Assembly: GCA_900549535.1 (NCBI GenBank)
Contig: UROR01000023.1
Coordinates: 1-23,681 of the forward strand
Direction of reading: 5' to 3'
DNA: 23,681 nt
Source: an uncultured Collinsella sp.
GTDB lineage: Bacteria > Actinomycetota > Coriobacteriia > Coriobacteriales > Coriobacteriaceae
Below the pieces are notes generated by a model. That model saw nothing but the letters and a program-made list of their open reading frames with translations, did no database searches and was not told the DNA's origin. A program made the position numbers and the translations under genes. The first letter of the stretch is position 1, and each line of letters starts with the position of its first letter. This document shows positions 15,230-23,228 of this stretch, one piece after another.

Positions 15230-17419
15230 ATGAAGAACATCCTGCATCTGTTTAAGCGCGATGTCCAAAACGTGTCTCGCTCCGTGATCGGCTTGGTTGT
15301 CGTGATGGGCCTCATTATCGTACCGTGTCTGTACGCGTGGTTTAACATCGCCGGCAGCTGGGATCCGTACGGCAACACCGGCAATCTTAAGATCGCCGTG
15401 GTCAACACCGATGAGGGTTACGAGAGCGATTTGATCCCCGTCGAGGTTAACGTGGGCGAAAACGTGACCGCCACCCTACGCGGCAACGAGAGCTTCGATT
15501 GGGTTGTGCTCAACAATCGCGAAAAGGCTATCGAGGGCGTTAAGTCGGGCGCGTACTATGCTGCCGTCGTTATCCCCAAAACGTTTAGCGCTGACATGAT
15601 GACGCTTTTCTCGACCGACGTGAAGCATGCCGATATCGAGTTTTACGAGAACCAGAAGGCCAACGCCATTGCGCAGATCGTGACCGAGAAGGGTTCGAAC
15701 GCCGTTCAGAGCCAGGTTAACGAAACTTTTACCGAGACCATTACGAGCATCGGTCTTAAGACGGTGTCCAGCCTGCTCGATTACATGAGCACCGACCAGG
15801 TCAGCAACTTTATCGCCAACCTGTCCTCGACGCTTGGCGATTCGATTGAGGACCTGCGAGACGTTCAGGCAAATGCTTCGTCGCTGGCGGGCATTTTGAG
15901 CTCCACGTCCGATTCGCTGACGTCGGCGAGCGGCATGCTCAAGCAGACCGGTGCCGTCGATGAGTCGACAAAGCAGCTCATGGAACATGCCAAAAGCGGC
16001 ATCGATGATTCCAAAGAAGCGCTTAAGGCGGCAAACGATGCCATCGATGCCGCAATCGATGGAAGTGCGGGTTCGTTCGACAATGTGTCTGCCGAGCTCG
16101 CGAAGGCGTTCGACACCGCAAACCAGCATGTCGACCTTACGGTGTCCCAACTCAACGATGCCGCTGCGGCCCTCAATGCGCGCGCCAAGGATATCGATAC
16201 GGTGGCCGATCAGCTCCGCAGCCTTGCCGACCAGGTGAGCGATGAGAATTTGAAAGACGGCCTCAAGTCCGCCGCGACGTCGCTGGGCAGAATCGCCGTT
16301 GAGTACCGCAACAATGCCAAGGATCTGGCGGCCACCGCGAAGTCTCTCTCCGATAGCATGGCCGAGGTCAACAACTCGCGTGCCGAGGTCGATCAGGCCA
16401 TCGCCGATGCCAAGGCCGGCATCGCGGGCGCCAAATCCGATTACGATTCCACGTTCTCGGTTAAGGCCAAGGAGCTCAAGAAGACGGTTTCGGGCATTCT
16501 GGACTCGCTTGATGGCATCTCGGGCGACCTGGATAGTGCCGTGAGTGGCCTCACCGATGCATCCGGCTCGTTGGCGAAGGGCCTCTCCAAGGCCGCCAAG
16601 CTGGTCAACAAGGCTTCCGATCAGCTAGGTGAAGCGTCCGATAAGATCAGTGCCTTTAAGGACGAGCTCGACGGTGCCCTTATGTCGGACGATCTGGCCA
16701 CGATCAAGACGATGATTGGCAACGATCCCGAGGGTCTGGCCGTGTCGCTTTCCGGTCCCGTCGCGCTCGATCGCAAGCCGGTCTATCCGATCCGCAACTA
16801 CGGCTCGGCCATGGCGCCGTTCTACACGATTCTGTCGCTCTGGGTCGGCTCGATCGTGCTAGCGGCCATGATGAAGGTCTCGGTCGACGATGAGCTTATC
16901 AACGAGCTCATCCCCGTACGCCTACACGAGATCTACCTGGGTCGTTACTTGTTCTTTGGCGGTTTGGCTCTGCTGCAGGCAACGCTCGTGTGCGCGGGCG
17001 ACATCCTGTTCTTTGGCATCCAGTGCGACAACCCGCTGCAGTTTGTGCTGGCGGGCTGGGTCGCGAGTCTCGTGTTCTCCAATATCGTCTACACGCTTAC
17101 GGTTTCGTTTGGCGATATCGGCAAGGCTTTGGCCGTTGTGCTGCTGGTCATGCAGGTCGGCGGTTCGGGCGGCACGTTCCCCATCGAGATGACCGGCCCT
17201 GTGTTCCAGGCGATCTATCCGTTCCTGCCGTTTACCCATGGCATCAACGCCATGCATGCTGCCATGGCAGGCGCCTACCATATGGAGTACTGGGTTGAGC
17301 TGGGTATTCTGGCGAGCTATCTGATTCCGTCGCTGGCCCTGGGCGTCGTCTTCCGCCGTCCGGTCATCAAAGCCAACGACTGGATCATCGAAAAGCTGGA
17401 GTCGACCAAATTGATTTAG
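15230..17419 (+). CDS. YhgE/Pip-family membrane protein (second copy)
   Basis: A 729-residue paralogue of the upstream protein. It has the same start architecture (LFKRDVQNVSRSVIGLVVVM helix, then LYAWFNIAGSWDPYGNTGNL), a long extracytoplasmic coiled-coil-rich region (about 190-480), and a C-terminal membrane block with TFPIEMTGPVFQAIYPFLPF. Its ATG directly follows the TAA of the first gene. AAAGGAGGT (15212-15220) inside the upstream coding end gives a near-perfect ribosome site 9 nt away. The two are therefore translationally coupled and probably form a heteromeric complex (inference). It lacks the extra C-terminal helices and tail of its partner. The YhgE/Pip assignment is firm, the function is not. 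Confidence 0.92.
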   Translation: MKNILHLFKRDVQNVSRSVIGLVVVMGLIIVPCLYAWFNIAGSWDPYGNTGNLKIAVVNTDEGYESDLIPVEVNVGENVTATLRGNESFDWVVLNNREKAIEGVKSGAYYAAVVIPKTFSADMMTLFSTDVKHADIEFYENQKANAIAQIVTEKGSNAVQSQVNETFTETITSIGLKTVSSLLDYMSTDQVSNFIANLSSTLGDSIEDLRDVQANASSLAGILSSTSDSLTSASGMLKQTGAVDESTKQLMEHAKSGIDDSKEALKAANDAIDAAIDGSAGSFDNVSAELAKAFDTANQHVDLTVSQLNDAAAALNARAKDIDTVADQLRSLADQVSDENLKDGLKSAATSLGRIAVEYRNNAKDLAATAKSLSDSMAEVNNSRAEVDQAIADAKAGIAGAKSDYDSTFSVKAKELKKTVSGILDSLDGISGDLDSAVSGLTDASGSLAKGLSKAAKLVNKASDQLGEASDKISAFKDELDGALMSDDLATIKTMIGNDPEGLAVSLSGPVALDRKPVYPIRNYGSAMAPFYTILSLWVGSIVLAAMMKVSVDDELINELIPVRLHEIYLGRYLFFGGLALLQATLVCAGDILFFGIQCDNPLQFVLAGWVASLVFSNIVYTLTVSFGDIGKALAVVLLVMQVGGSGGTFPIEMTGPVFQAIYPFLPFTHGINAMHAAMAGAYHMEYWVELGILASYLIPSLALGVVFRRPVIKANDWIIEKLESTKLI

Positions 17420-17482
17420 TTCAGCAACGTAAACGCCGTCGGAACATCGAGATCTTCCAACCCGATGCTTTAGCGTAGTGAA

Positions 17483-17512
17483 TTGCACGGGCTGCTTGGT
17501 TGTTGCTACAGT
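17483..17512 (+). promoter_or_regulatory. Candidate promoter overlapping the Pip-operon terminator
   Basis: TTGCAC (17483-17488), an 18-bp spacer and TACAGT (17507-17512) resemble a sigma-70 promoter. Its start point would fall at about 17519, inside the left arm of the hairpin at 17517-17542. A transcript could lead to the EamA gene only by passing that hairpin. Confidence 0.35.
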
Positions 17513-17516
17513 AGCG

Positions 17517-17554
17517 GGGCGTACCGGGGGTCCGGTGCGCCCTGTTTTTATTTG
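17517..17554 (+). terminator. Intrinsic terminator after the Pip pair
   Basis: An 11-bp stem GGGCGTACCGG (17517-17527) / CCGGTGCGCCC (17532-17542) with one G-U pair and loop GGGT is followed by TGTTTTTATTT. It is a strong Rho-independent terminator about 100 nt beyond the second Pip gene and about 65 nt before the EamA start. Confidence 0.85.
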
Positions 17555-17620
17555 ACCATGAGGCGGCACGCAGCCATACGCGTGCGGACACCACGCCCAG
17601 ATTGAGTGCGAGGATGTTCC

Positions 17621-18604
17621 ATGGCCCAATACGCTGCCAACGAAATCGAAAACATGCCTGATGGCCCTGTGGCCCGTGAGGATTTGGGCGCGGGCGGTAT
17701 TCCCCGGGGCGCCGGCGCTCGCTCGCCGCTGTTCTGGAAAGTTCTGCTGCTTTCGGTGGCGATTATCTGGGGCTACTCCTTTACCACTATGAAGGACGCG
17801 CTCGGCACCATTCCGGTGTTTGAACTGCTCTACGTGCGCTTTCTGCCTGCGGCGTTGGTCATGTTTGTCATCTTCCACAAGCGCATCATCGCGCACCTCA
17901 ACGCTCGCAACCTGATCGTCGGACTTGGCATGGGCGCACTTATGTGGGCCGCCTACGCCCTGCAGACAGTCGGTCTGGCTCAGACCACGGCGGGCAAGAA
18001 CGCGTTTTTGACGGGTACGTACTGCATCCTCGTGCCCTTTGCGAGCTATTTCCTGAGCGGCGAAAAGCTCACGCGTTACAACTTGGGTGCCGCATTGCTC
18101 TGTCTGGCGGGCATTGGCCTGGTGGCGCTCGATAGCGTCGAGTTCAACATCGGTGATGCCATTACGCTGGGCGGCGCGGTCTTCTTTGCCATCCAGATGT
18201 CGGTGACCGCCAAGTACGGCCGCAAGATGGACATCAACGTCATCACGTTTTGGATGTTTGTGGGCAATGGCGTCTTGAGCCTTATCTCGTCGTTGTTGTT
18301 CGAGACCCAAGCTCCTGCGTCCGTGTGGACGCCGAGCTTTATCGGCGTGATGGCCTTTCTCTCGGTGGGCTGCACGTGCGTGGCGCTGCTCATCCAAAAC
18401 GTTGGATTGGCGCACGTCCCAGCCTCGACGGGCTCGCTGCTCCTTTCGATGGAGTCGCCTTCGGGTGTGCTGTTCTCGGTGCTGCTGATGGGGGAGGCGC
18501 TCACCTCGCGCCTGCTCGCCGGCTTCGCGCTCATCTTTCTTTCGATTATCTTGAGCGAGACGCATTTCGATTTTTTGCGTCGAAAGCCGCGTCCGCAATT
18601 GTAA
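17621..18604 (+). CDS. EamA/DMT-superfamily transporter
   Basis: A 327-residue inner-membrane protein with about ten hydrophobic helices in two EamA repeats. The first includes VAIIWGYSFTTMKDALGTIP and ALQTVGLAQTTAGKNAFLTG. The second runs from ITLGGAVFFAIQMSVTAKYG to GLAHVPASTGSLLLSMESPS and VLLMGEALTSRLLAGFALI. These Glu- and Pro-containing ends are typical of drug/metabolite exporters; the substrate cannot be told. The N-terminus has about 40 hydrophilic residues before the first helix. The ATG at 17621 is preceded by AGGA (17611-17614) at 6 nt; an in-frame GTG at 17606 is less likely. It stands alone between two terminators. Confidence 0.9.
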   Translation: MAQYAANEIENMPDGPVAREDLGAGGIPRGAGARSPLFWKVLLLSVAIIWGYSFTTMKDALGTIPVFELLYVRFLPAALVMFVIFHKRIIAHLNARNLIVGLGMGALMWAAYALQTVGLAQTTAGKNAFLTGTYCILVPFASYFLSGEKLTRYNLGAALLCLAGIGLVALDSVEFNIGDAITLGGAVFFAIQMSVTAKYGRKMDINVITFWMFVGNGVLSLISSLLFETQAPASVWTPSFIGVMAFLSVGCTCVALLIQNVGLAHVPASTGSLLLSMESPSGVLFSVLLMGEALTSRLLAGFALIFLSIILSETHFDFLRRKPRPQL

Positions 18605-18616
18605 ACAATTTGTTGC

Positions 18617-18641
18617 GCCGCCTCCCGGGGCGGCATTTTTT
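18617..18641 (+). terminator. Intrinsic terminator after the EamA gene
   Basis: A 6-bp GC stem GCCGCC (18617-18622) / GGCGGC (18629-18634) is followed by A and TTTTTT (18636-18641), 12 nt after the EamA stop codon. Confidence 0.85.
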
Positions 18642-18667
18642 ATGCGTCGCCCTTAAAGTAGTACCTT

Positions 18668-18689
18668 GCACTTTACGCTATCAAAGTGC
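18668..18689 (+). promoter_or_regulatory. Dyad in the leader of the M20 gene
   Basis: A perfect 7-bp inverted repeat GCACTTT (18668-18674) / AAAGTGC (18683-18689) with 8 bp between lies about 30 nt before the M20 start. It may be an operator or a small leader hairpin. No convincing promoter pair is seen with it. Confidence 0.4.
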
Positions 18690-18719
18690 TTGCTGCAAAA
18701 ACGTTACTGGAGGGCATCT

Positions 18720-20108
18720 ATGGCACCAGCTCTGTCCGATTTTCAACCGCAACCAGCGCCTCAGGCTACCACAACGGCGCAGACCGCTATCGGCGACGGT
18801 CTTGTCGCAGAAGCTCAGGCTTTTGCAGACGAGCTCGCTGCGTGGCGACACGATCTACACCAGATGCCCGAGCTGGGTAATAGCCTCCCGCAGACCTCTG
18901 CGTATATTCAAGCGCGCCTGACCGAGATGGAAATCCCATTTGCCACGCTCGTCGATGGTTCCTGTGTTGTGGGCCTTGTCGGCGCCGGTGCCGCCGCGGC
19001 CCAGGGCAATGGCGTCTGCACGGACGAACAGGCCGGTACGGTCATCATGCTTCGCGGCGACATGGATGCCCTGCCCGTTGTCGAGGAATCGGGCGAGCCT
19101 TTCGCTTCCACCAACGGCTGCATGCACGCTTGTGGCCACGATATGCATGCGACGGCGCTGCTCGGCGCGGCCCGTTTGCTCAAGGCCCGCGAGTCCGAGC
19201 TTGTCGACGCTAACGCCACAGTTAAGTTGCTGTTCCAGCCGGGCGAGGAGACCTTTGAGGGAGCACGCGCCGCCGTCGCCGATGGCCTGCTGCAGAACCC
19301 GCGCCCCCAGGCTGCCTTTGCCATGCACGTCAACAGCCAATCGCCGCTCGGCCTGGTGCTCTATGGGAGCCCGGCGCTTTCGGGCGTGTACGGTTTTCGC
19401 ATCACGCTTCAGGGCAAGGGCGGCCATGGCTCGAGCCCCGAGATTTGCATCGACCCCATCACGGCCGGCGTCCATGTGCACCTGGCGCTCCAGGAGCTTA
19501 TCTCCCGCGAGGTGCCAGCGGCCAAGGAAGTCGCACTTACCGTTGGTAAGTTCGCCGGCGGCTTGGCGGCCAACGTCATCCCCGACACCTGCGTGCTCGA
19601 GGGAACGCTGCGCGGCTTTGATGTTGAGCTCATGGCTCACCTAAAGACCCGCATCGCGGAGGTCGTTAACGGCGTTGCTACGACCTATCGTACGCCGGCG
19701 ACCATCGAGACGCTTTCGGATGTTCCGCCGCTTGTACTCGACAGCGATATGAATCAGGCCTCGCTTGGCTTCGTGGGCGCACTGCTGCCCAAGACGGCTT
19801 TCTTGCCGCTTTTCCATGCCATGGCGAGTGAGGACTTCGCGCTTATCTCGAGCAAGATCCCAAGTGCGTACTTTACCGTGGGCGCGGCCGTAACCGACAC
19901 GGACGAACACTTTGCCCAGCACCATCCCTGGGGCAGCTGGCCAGGGCCCGGGCCGTGTATCTGGTGCAGCTTTCCTGGTGGCCTTTCGGGCCCGAACTGG
20001 CGGGCCTGCTGGCCGACCCCGCGGTCATCAAGGCCGGGGTGGCCATCGGCGACGACATGCGCGAGCTGGCCCGTCTGTATCCTTTCAAGCCTGCGGGCAT
20101 GGCCGTAA
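18720..20108 (+). CDS. M20D-type amidohydrolase with aberrant, out-of-frame C-terminus
   Basis: Metal-dependent amidohydrolase of the HipO/IAA-amino-acid hydrolase group, which hydrolyses N-acyl amino acids or similar amides. Motifs: WRHDLHQMPELG (42-53), LRGDMDALPV (111-120), CMHACGHDMH (ligands C138, H140), FQPGEET (E177), AMHVN (H203), KGGHGSSPE (234-241) and the late SEDFALISSKIPSAYF with HFAQHHP (H401/H402). All five expected metal ligands are therefore present. From about residue 404 the sequence loses all family resemblance (Trp/Pro/Cys-rich, e.g. GSWPGPGPC) and runs about 59 residues to a TAA at 20106. The last 30 or so family residues are missing. The cause is a junction near 19928 with a fragment of another gene read in the wrong frame. 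GGAGGG (18709-18714) supports the ATG at 18720. Activity is uncertain. Confidence 0.85.
   Translation: MAPALSDFQPQPAPQATTTAQTAIGDGLVAEAQAFADELAAWRHDLHQMPELGNSLPQTSAYIQARLTEMEIPFATLVDGSCVVGLVGAGAAAAQGNGVCTDEQAGTVIMLRGDMDALPVVEESGEPFASTNGCMHACGHDMHATALLGAARLLKARESELVDANATVKLLFQPGEETFEGARAAVADGLLQNPRPQAAFAMHVNSQSPLGLVLYGSPALSGVYGFRITLQGKGGHGSSPEICIDPITAGVHVHLALQELISREVPAAKEVALTVGKFAGGLAANVIPDTCVLEGTLRGFDVELMAHLKTRIAEVVNGVATTYRTPATIETLSDVPPLVLDSDMNQASLGFVGALLPKTAFLPLFHAMASEDFALISSKIPSAYFTVGAAVTDTDEHFAQHHPWGSWPGPGPCIWCSFPGGLSGPNWRACWPTPRSSRPGWPSATTCASWPVCILSSLRAWP
19931..20104 (+). pseudogene. Internal remnant of a 3'-5' exonuclease (DnaQ-like / RNase D-type) gene
   Basis: Read in frame 2, +2 relative to the M20 frame, this stretch encodes GQLARARAVYLVQLS, then PELAGLLADPAVIKAGVAIG and DDMRELARLYPFKPAGM. 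The pattern (hydrophobic strand ending VQL, LLADPAVIKAGV, DDMREL) is that of the internal part of 3'-5' exonuclease domains (DEDD family). It has no start codon context, lacks the N-terminal DxE motif and ends before the C-terminal motifs. It is therefore a scar of a lost gene that once lay between the M20 and MFS genes or was joined there by deletion. The family call rests on pattern memory, not a search. Confidence 0.6.
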
Positions 20109-20190
20109 GGCCTATGCCCTTGTCTTTCAAGGCAATCTTGGGCACTACCGGCGCCCGGCGCAGGCTATTCGTTTGTCTAAAAGGAGCAGT

Positions 20191-21495
20191 ATGCCCCAGC
20201 AGCGTAAGTTCTTCCCCGGCTGGCTCGTGGTGGCCTCCGGCTTCGTGATCATGGCCACGTGTTACACGATTTTCGTCAACTGCATGAGCCTGTTCCAGCC
20301 GCTGATCGTCAGCAACCTGGGTATTTCCCTTGCGCAGTACAACGTCTCCAATGCCATCTCCACCGTGGTGAGTGTCGTGGGTTCGCTCGTTATCGGTCAT
20401 GTTGCCGATAAGGTGAGTGGCCGCGTATTGGGCTCGCTTACCGTTATCGCTACCTCGGCGGTGCTTGCCGGCATGAGCTTTGTCGGTGAGCTGTGGCAGG
20501 TCTACGTGCTCTTTGCCGTTTCGGGCTGCTTCGCTGTGGCCTCGACCCGTCTGCTCATTAGCCTTGTGACCGCCAACTGGTTTACCGCTAAACGCGGCCT
20601 TGCCATTTCCATCGCACTTTCGGGTTCGGGCTTTGGCGGCGCCATTCTCTCGCCGATCGTGAGCTCTCTTATCGTGAGTGTGGGCTGGCGCTCTGCGTTC
20701 CTGGTACTCGCTGCCGTCTGCATGGTGGCGGCACTGCCCATCACGGCTTACTCCTTCCGCACCAAGCCTTCCGAGATCGGCCTTAAGCCGCTCGGCGAGA
20801 ACCCGGGCGATCCGTCCGTCTCGACGGCTGGCGATAAGGACGAGCACACGGCGCCCGAGGTTAGCGTCGGCTGGTCTCGTATCAAGAAGAGCCCGGCGTT
20901 TTGGCTGCTCGTCGTCGCCTTCCTCTTTATGGGTCTCGTTAACGGCGCCATCTTGCCCAACCAGGTCACCAACATGACGAGTGTTACCGTCAACGGCGCC
21001 AAGATCGTCACGGGCGGCCACGATCCCATGTGGGCAGGTACCGTGCTTTCGGCCTACATGGTCACCGTCGTTATCGCCAAGATTTCGCTCGGTGCGATCT
21101 ATGACCGCTTTGGTCTGCGCTTTGGCAATATCCTTGGCTCCATTGCGTGCATTATCGCCTGCGTCGCCCTGTGCTTCCCCGCGACCGATCTTGGTCCCAT
21201 CGTGGCTGCCGTGAGCTTTGGTATCGGAACGTGCATGGGCACCATCACGCCTACCATCGCCGCGTCCAAGCAGTTTGGCATGGCCGACCTGGGTAAGGTC
21301 ACGGGCACCATTACCTCGCTCGAGATGGTCGGCGGCACCGTGGGCGCCATTGTCTCGGGCGTGCTGTTCGATGCCACGGGCTCCTTTGCGAGCACCTGGA
21401 TCGTGTGCCTGGCGTGCTCCGTGGTCATGCTCGTGTTCCTGCTGGCATCCGAGCCCATCGCCGCCAAGCTGCGCGCGAGCGTGGCGGGGGAGTAG
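20191..21495 (+). CDS. MFS transporter, OFA (oxalate/formate antiporter)-like
   Basis: A 434-residue inner-membrane transporter with about twelve hydrophobic helices in two halves. The loop 2-3 motif is GHVADKVSGRVLG and its second-half counterpart is GAIYDRFGLRFGN. A hydrophilic central loop (about residues 195-232, Gly/Asp/Glu-rich) separates the halves. The start FFPGWLVVASGFVIM and the block NWFTAKRGLAISIALSGSGF match the OFA-type branch of MFS carboxylate carriers. The substrate cannot be fixed. AAGGAG (20181-20186) precedes the ATG at 20191. It follows the M20 gene in the same direction without a visible terminator, so an uptake-and-hydrolysis pair is possible (inference). Confidence 0.9.
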   Translation: MPQQRKFFPGWLVVASGFVIMATCYTIFVNCMSLFQPLIVSNLGISLAQYNVSNAISTVVSVVGSLVIGHVADKVSGRVLGSLTVIATSAVLAGMSFVGELWQVYVLFAVSGCFAVASTRLLISLVTANWFTAKRGLAISIALSGSGFGGAILSPIVSSLIVSVGWRSAFLVLAAVCMVAALPITAYSFRTKPSEIGLKPLGENPGDPSVSTAGDKDEHTAPEVSVGWSRIKKSPAFWLLVVAFLFMGLVNGAILPNQVTNMTSVTVNGAKIVTGGHDPMWAGTVLSAYMVTVVIAKISLGAIYDRFGLRFGNILGSIACIIACVALCFPATDLGPIVAAVSFGIGTCMGTITPTIAASKQFGMADLGKVTGTITSLEMVGGTVGAIVSGVLFDATGSFASTWIVCLACSVVMLVFLLASEPIAAKLRASVAGE

Positions 21496-21609
21496 GTAGG
21501 CCAAAGCGCATCGCCGCTTGTCCGCTTCGTCCGCGGCGGCGCGTCTGGCCGCACGAGTCCCCATACCCTCGTTCGGTCAGGCGCGCCGCCGCGTTGCTGC
21601 TTTGTGCCG

Positions 21610-21657
21610 TATAATGTCCACTACCTATGACGCGATACAAAAGAAAGGTGTTTGCCC
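21610..21657 (+). promoter_or_regulatory. hisS promoter -10 and ribosome site
   Basis: A perfect TATAAT (21610-21615) with no recognisable -35 at standard spacing gives a leader of about 36 nt. AAAGGTG (21644-21650) is 7 nt before the ATG at 21658. The leader is too short for a T-box riboswitch. Confidence 0.6.
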
Positions 21658-22971
21658 ATGCAGGCACAGAAGGCGGAGGGAACCCGCGACCTTATCGGCG
21701 CCGAGATGCGCGCCTGGCAAAAGATGCAGCAGATTGCGGCCGGCGTGTTCGAGCCGTTTGGTTTTAAACCCATCGAGACGCCCGCGATCGAGCAGGTTGA
21801 CGTGTTTGTCCACGGTATCGGCCAGTCGACCGACGTCGTGCGCAAGGAAATGTTCCGCGTGTTCAGCGGTGCCAACCTGGAGCGCGTCTTTACCGAGGGC
21901 ACCGACACCAAACTCAAGCCCAAGCAGCGCCTGGCACTTCGCCCCGAGGGCACGGCCGGCGTGGTGCGCGCCGTCGTCGAGAACAATCTGGTGCCCCAGG
22001 GCTCCACGCCGTTTAAGGCTTACTACGCCGAGGCCATGTTCCGCGGCGAGCGTCCCCAGAAGGGCCGCCTGCGCCAGTTCCACCAGGTGGGCATCGAGTG
22101 GCTCGGCGCTCCCGATCCGGCGGCAGACGCCGAGTGCATCATCATGCTCATGGAGTTCTACAAGCGCCTGGGCTTCGATCTTTCCAAGCTCCGTCTGCTC
22201 ATTAACTCGATGGGCGACGCTCAGTGCCGTCCGGCTTACCGCGAGCAGGTTAAGCAGTTCATCCTCGATCACGCCGACGAGATGTGCGATGAGTGCCGCG
22301 AGCGCGCCGAGCTCAACCCGCTGCGTGCCTTCGACTGCAAGAACGACCACTGCCGCGAGATCATGGCCGAGGCTCCGCTGATGGGTGACAACCTGTGCGA
22401 TGAGTGCCGCGAGCACTACGAGCAGGTCAAGCGCTATCTGGATGCCGCCGGTATCGAGTATGTCGAGGATCCCACCTTGGTGCGCGGCCTGGACTACTAC
22501 ACCCGTACTGTCTTTGAGGTCGAGGCCCCTGGCGCCGGCGTCGGCTCCATCGGCGGCGGCGGCCGCTACGATGGCCTGGTCGAGCTCGAGGGTGGCAAGC
22601 CCACGGCGGGCGTCGGCTTTGCTGTCGGTTTTGAGCGCGCCCTGCTGGCCCTGCAGGCCTTTGGCAGCGATTTGGGTGCCGATGAGGCCCCGTGCGTCTA
22701 TGTCGCCAACGCCGGCAAGGAGCTGCGTCAGAACGTCTTTGCCATTACGCAGGAGCTTCGCGCCGCAGGTATCGTGACCGAGGCCGACTATCAGGGTCGT
22801 TCGCTCAAGGCCCAGTTTAAGCAAGCCGATAAGGTAGGCGCCAAGCTCATCTTGGTCCTGGGTGGCGACGAGCTTGTCGCCGGCAAGGTCAAAGTGCGCG
22901 ACATGCAGAGCCATGACGAGGTGCTCGCCGATCTGGACAACGTCGTCGAGGCGGTTCGCGAGCGCCTGTAG
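21658..22971 (+). CDS. hisS: Histidine--tRNA ligase
   Basis: Class II aminoacyl-tRNA synthetase of 437 residues that charges tRNA-His; essential and cytoplasmic. Motifs: the start EGTRDLIGAEM, motif 1 region IETPAIEQVDVF, LRPEGTAGVVRA (about 94-105), motif 2 AMFRGERPQKGRLRQFHQVG, the histidine-binding block LVRGLDYYTRTVFE (274-287) and GGGGRYDGLVE with motif 3 GVGFAVGFERALL. A middle region carries Cys pairs (MCDECRERAELNPLRAFDC, LCDECREHY). The C-terminal anticodon-binding domain includes GRSLKAQFKQADKVGAKLIL. The ATG at 21658 is preferred over an in-frame TTG at 21652 because of the ribosome site. It appears to be a single-gene unit with its own promoter and a following hairpin. Confidence 0.97.
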   Translation: MQAQKAEGTRDLIGAEMRAWQKMQQIAAGVFEPFGFKPIETPAIEQVDVFVHGIGQSTDVVRKEMFRVFSGANLERVFTEGTDTKLKPKQRLALRPEGTAGVVRAVVENNLVPQGSTPFKAYYAEAMFRGERPQKGRLRQFHQVGIEWLGAPDPAADAECIIMLMEFYKRLGFDLSKLRLLINSMGDAQCRPAYREQVKQFILDHADEMCDECRERAELNPLRAFDCKNDHCREIMAEAPLMGDNLCDECREHYEQVKRYLDAAGIEYVEDPTLVRGLDYYTRTVFEVEAPGAGVGSIGGGGRYDGLVELEGGKPTAGVGFAVGFERALLALQAFGSDLGADEAPCVYVANAGKELRQNVFAITQELRAAGIVTEADYQGRSLKAQFKQADKVGAKLILVLGGDELVAGKVKVRDMQSHDEVLADLDNVVEAVRERL

Positions 22972-23028
22972 CGCATCTTTTTGAGCTTCGGGCCTGCTAA
23001 CGTGCCCTGCTCATGGAGAGCGATTGTT

Positions 23029-23066
23029 ACGGGGGTGTTTCGCTTTTATGCGGAATGCCCCCGTTT
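23029..23066 (+). terminator. Hairpin terminator after hisS
   Basis: A long interrupted stem: ACGGGGG (23029-23035) / CCCCCGT (23058-23064) encloses TTTCGC / GCGGAA, with a short internal TG/TG mismatch and a 6-nt loop. Only TTT follows, so termination efficiency is uncertain. It lies about 58 nt past the hisS stop codon. Confidence 0.6.
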
Positions 23067-23082
23067 ACGTATGCCGCCCACC

Positions 23083-23184
23083 GAGAAATACGACCATTTA
23101 GGGCAAAAACCTTTGCAATGCAGAAAATACTTTTGTGTGGTAAAGCGCAATCAGTGTCGAAAGTATTTCTCAAGCGCCTATAAT
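23083..23184 (+). promoter_or_regulatory. ppc promoter region with repeated GAAATAC-type motifs
   Basis: A perfect -10 TATAAT (23179-23184) lies about 45 nt before the ppc start, with only a weak -35. Upstream are three related motifs: GAGAAATAC (23083-23091), AGAAAATACTTTTG (23122-23135) and, inverted, CGAAAGTATTTCTC (23158-23171). The last abuts the promoter core. The last two form a dyad with centres 36 bp apart. They look like sites for one regulator. Confidence 0.45.
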
Positions 23185-23228
23185 GAATACCGCATGTTAC
23201 GTGCATAGAAGGAGGAATGGGAGGAAAC

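Noticed and set aside
16922..18598. A 558-codon antisense frame spanning the second Pip gene, the terminator and the EamA gene
   Set aside because: It covers two unrelated plus-strand membrane-protein genes and a terminator; the composition is typical of antisense translation.
19873..21564. A 563-codon antisense frame opposite the MFS gene
   Set aside because: It is Gly/Asp/His/Arg-rich with no motif and opposes a clear MFS transporter.
21496..21657. Possible T-box riboswitch ahead of hisS
   Set aside because: The predicted leader after TATAAT is only about 36 nt, and no T-box consensus or terminator/antiterminator pair is visible.
22981..23208. A 75-codon frame between hisS and ppc
   Set aside because: It runs through the hisS terminator and the ppc promoter, has no ribosome site, and is better explained as regulatory DNA.
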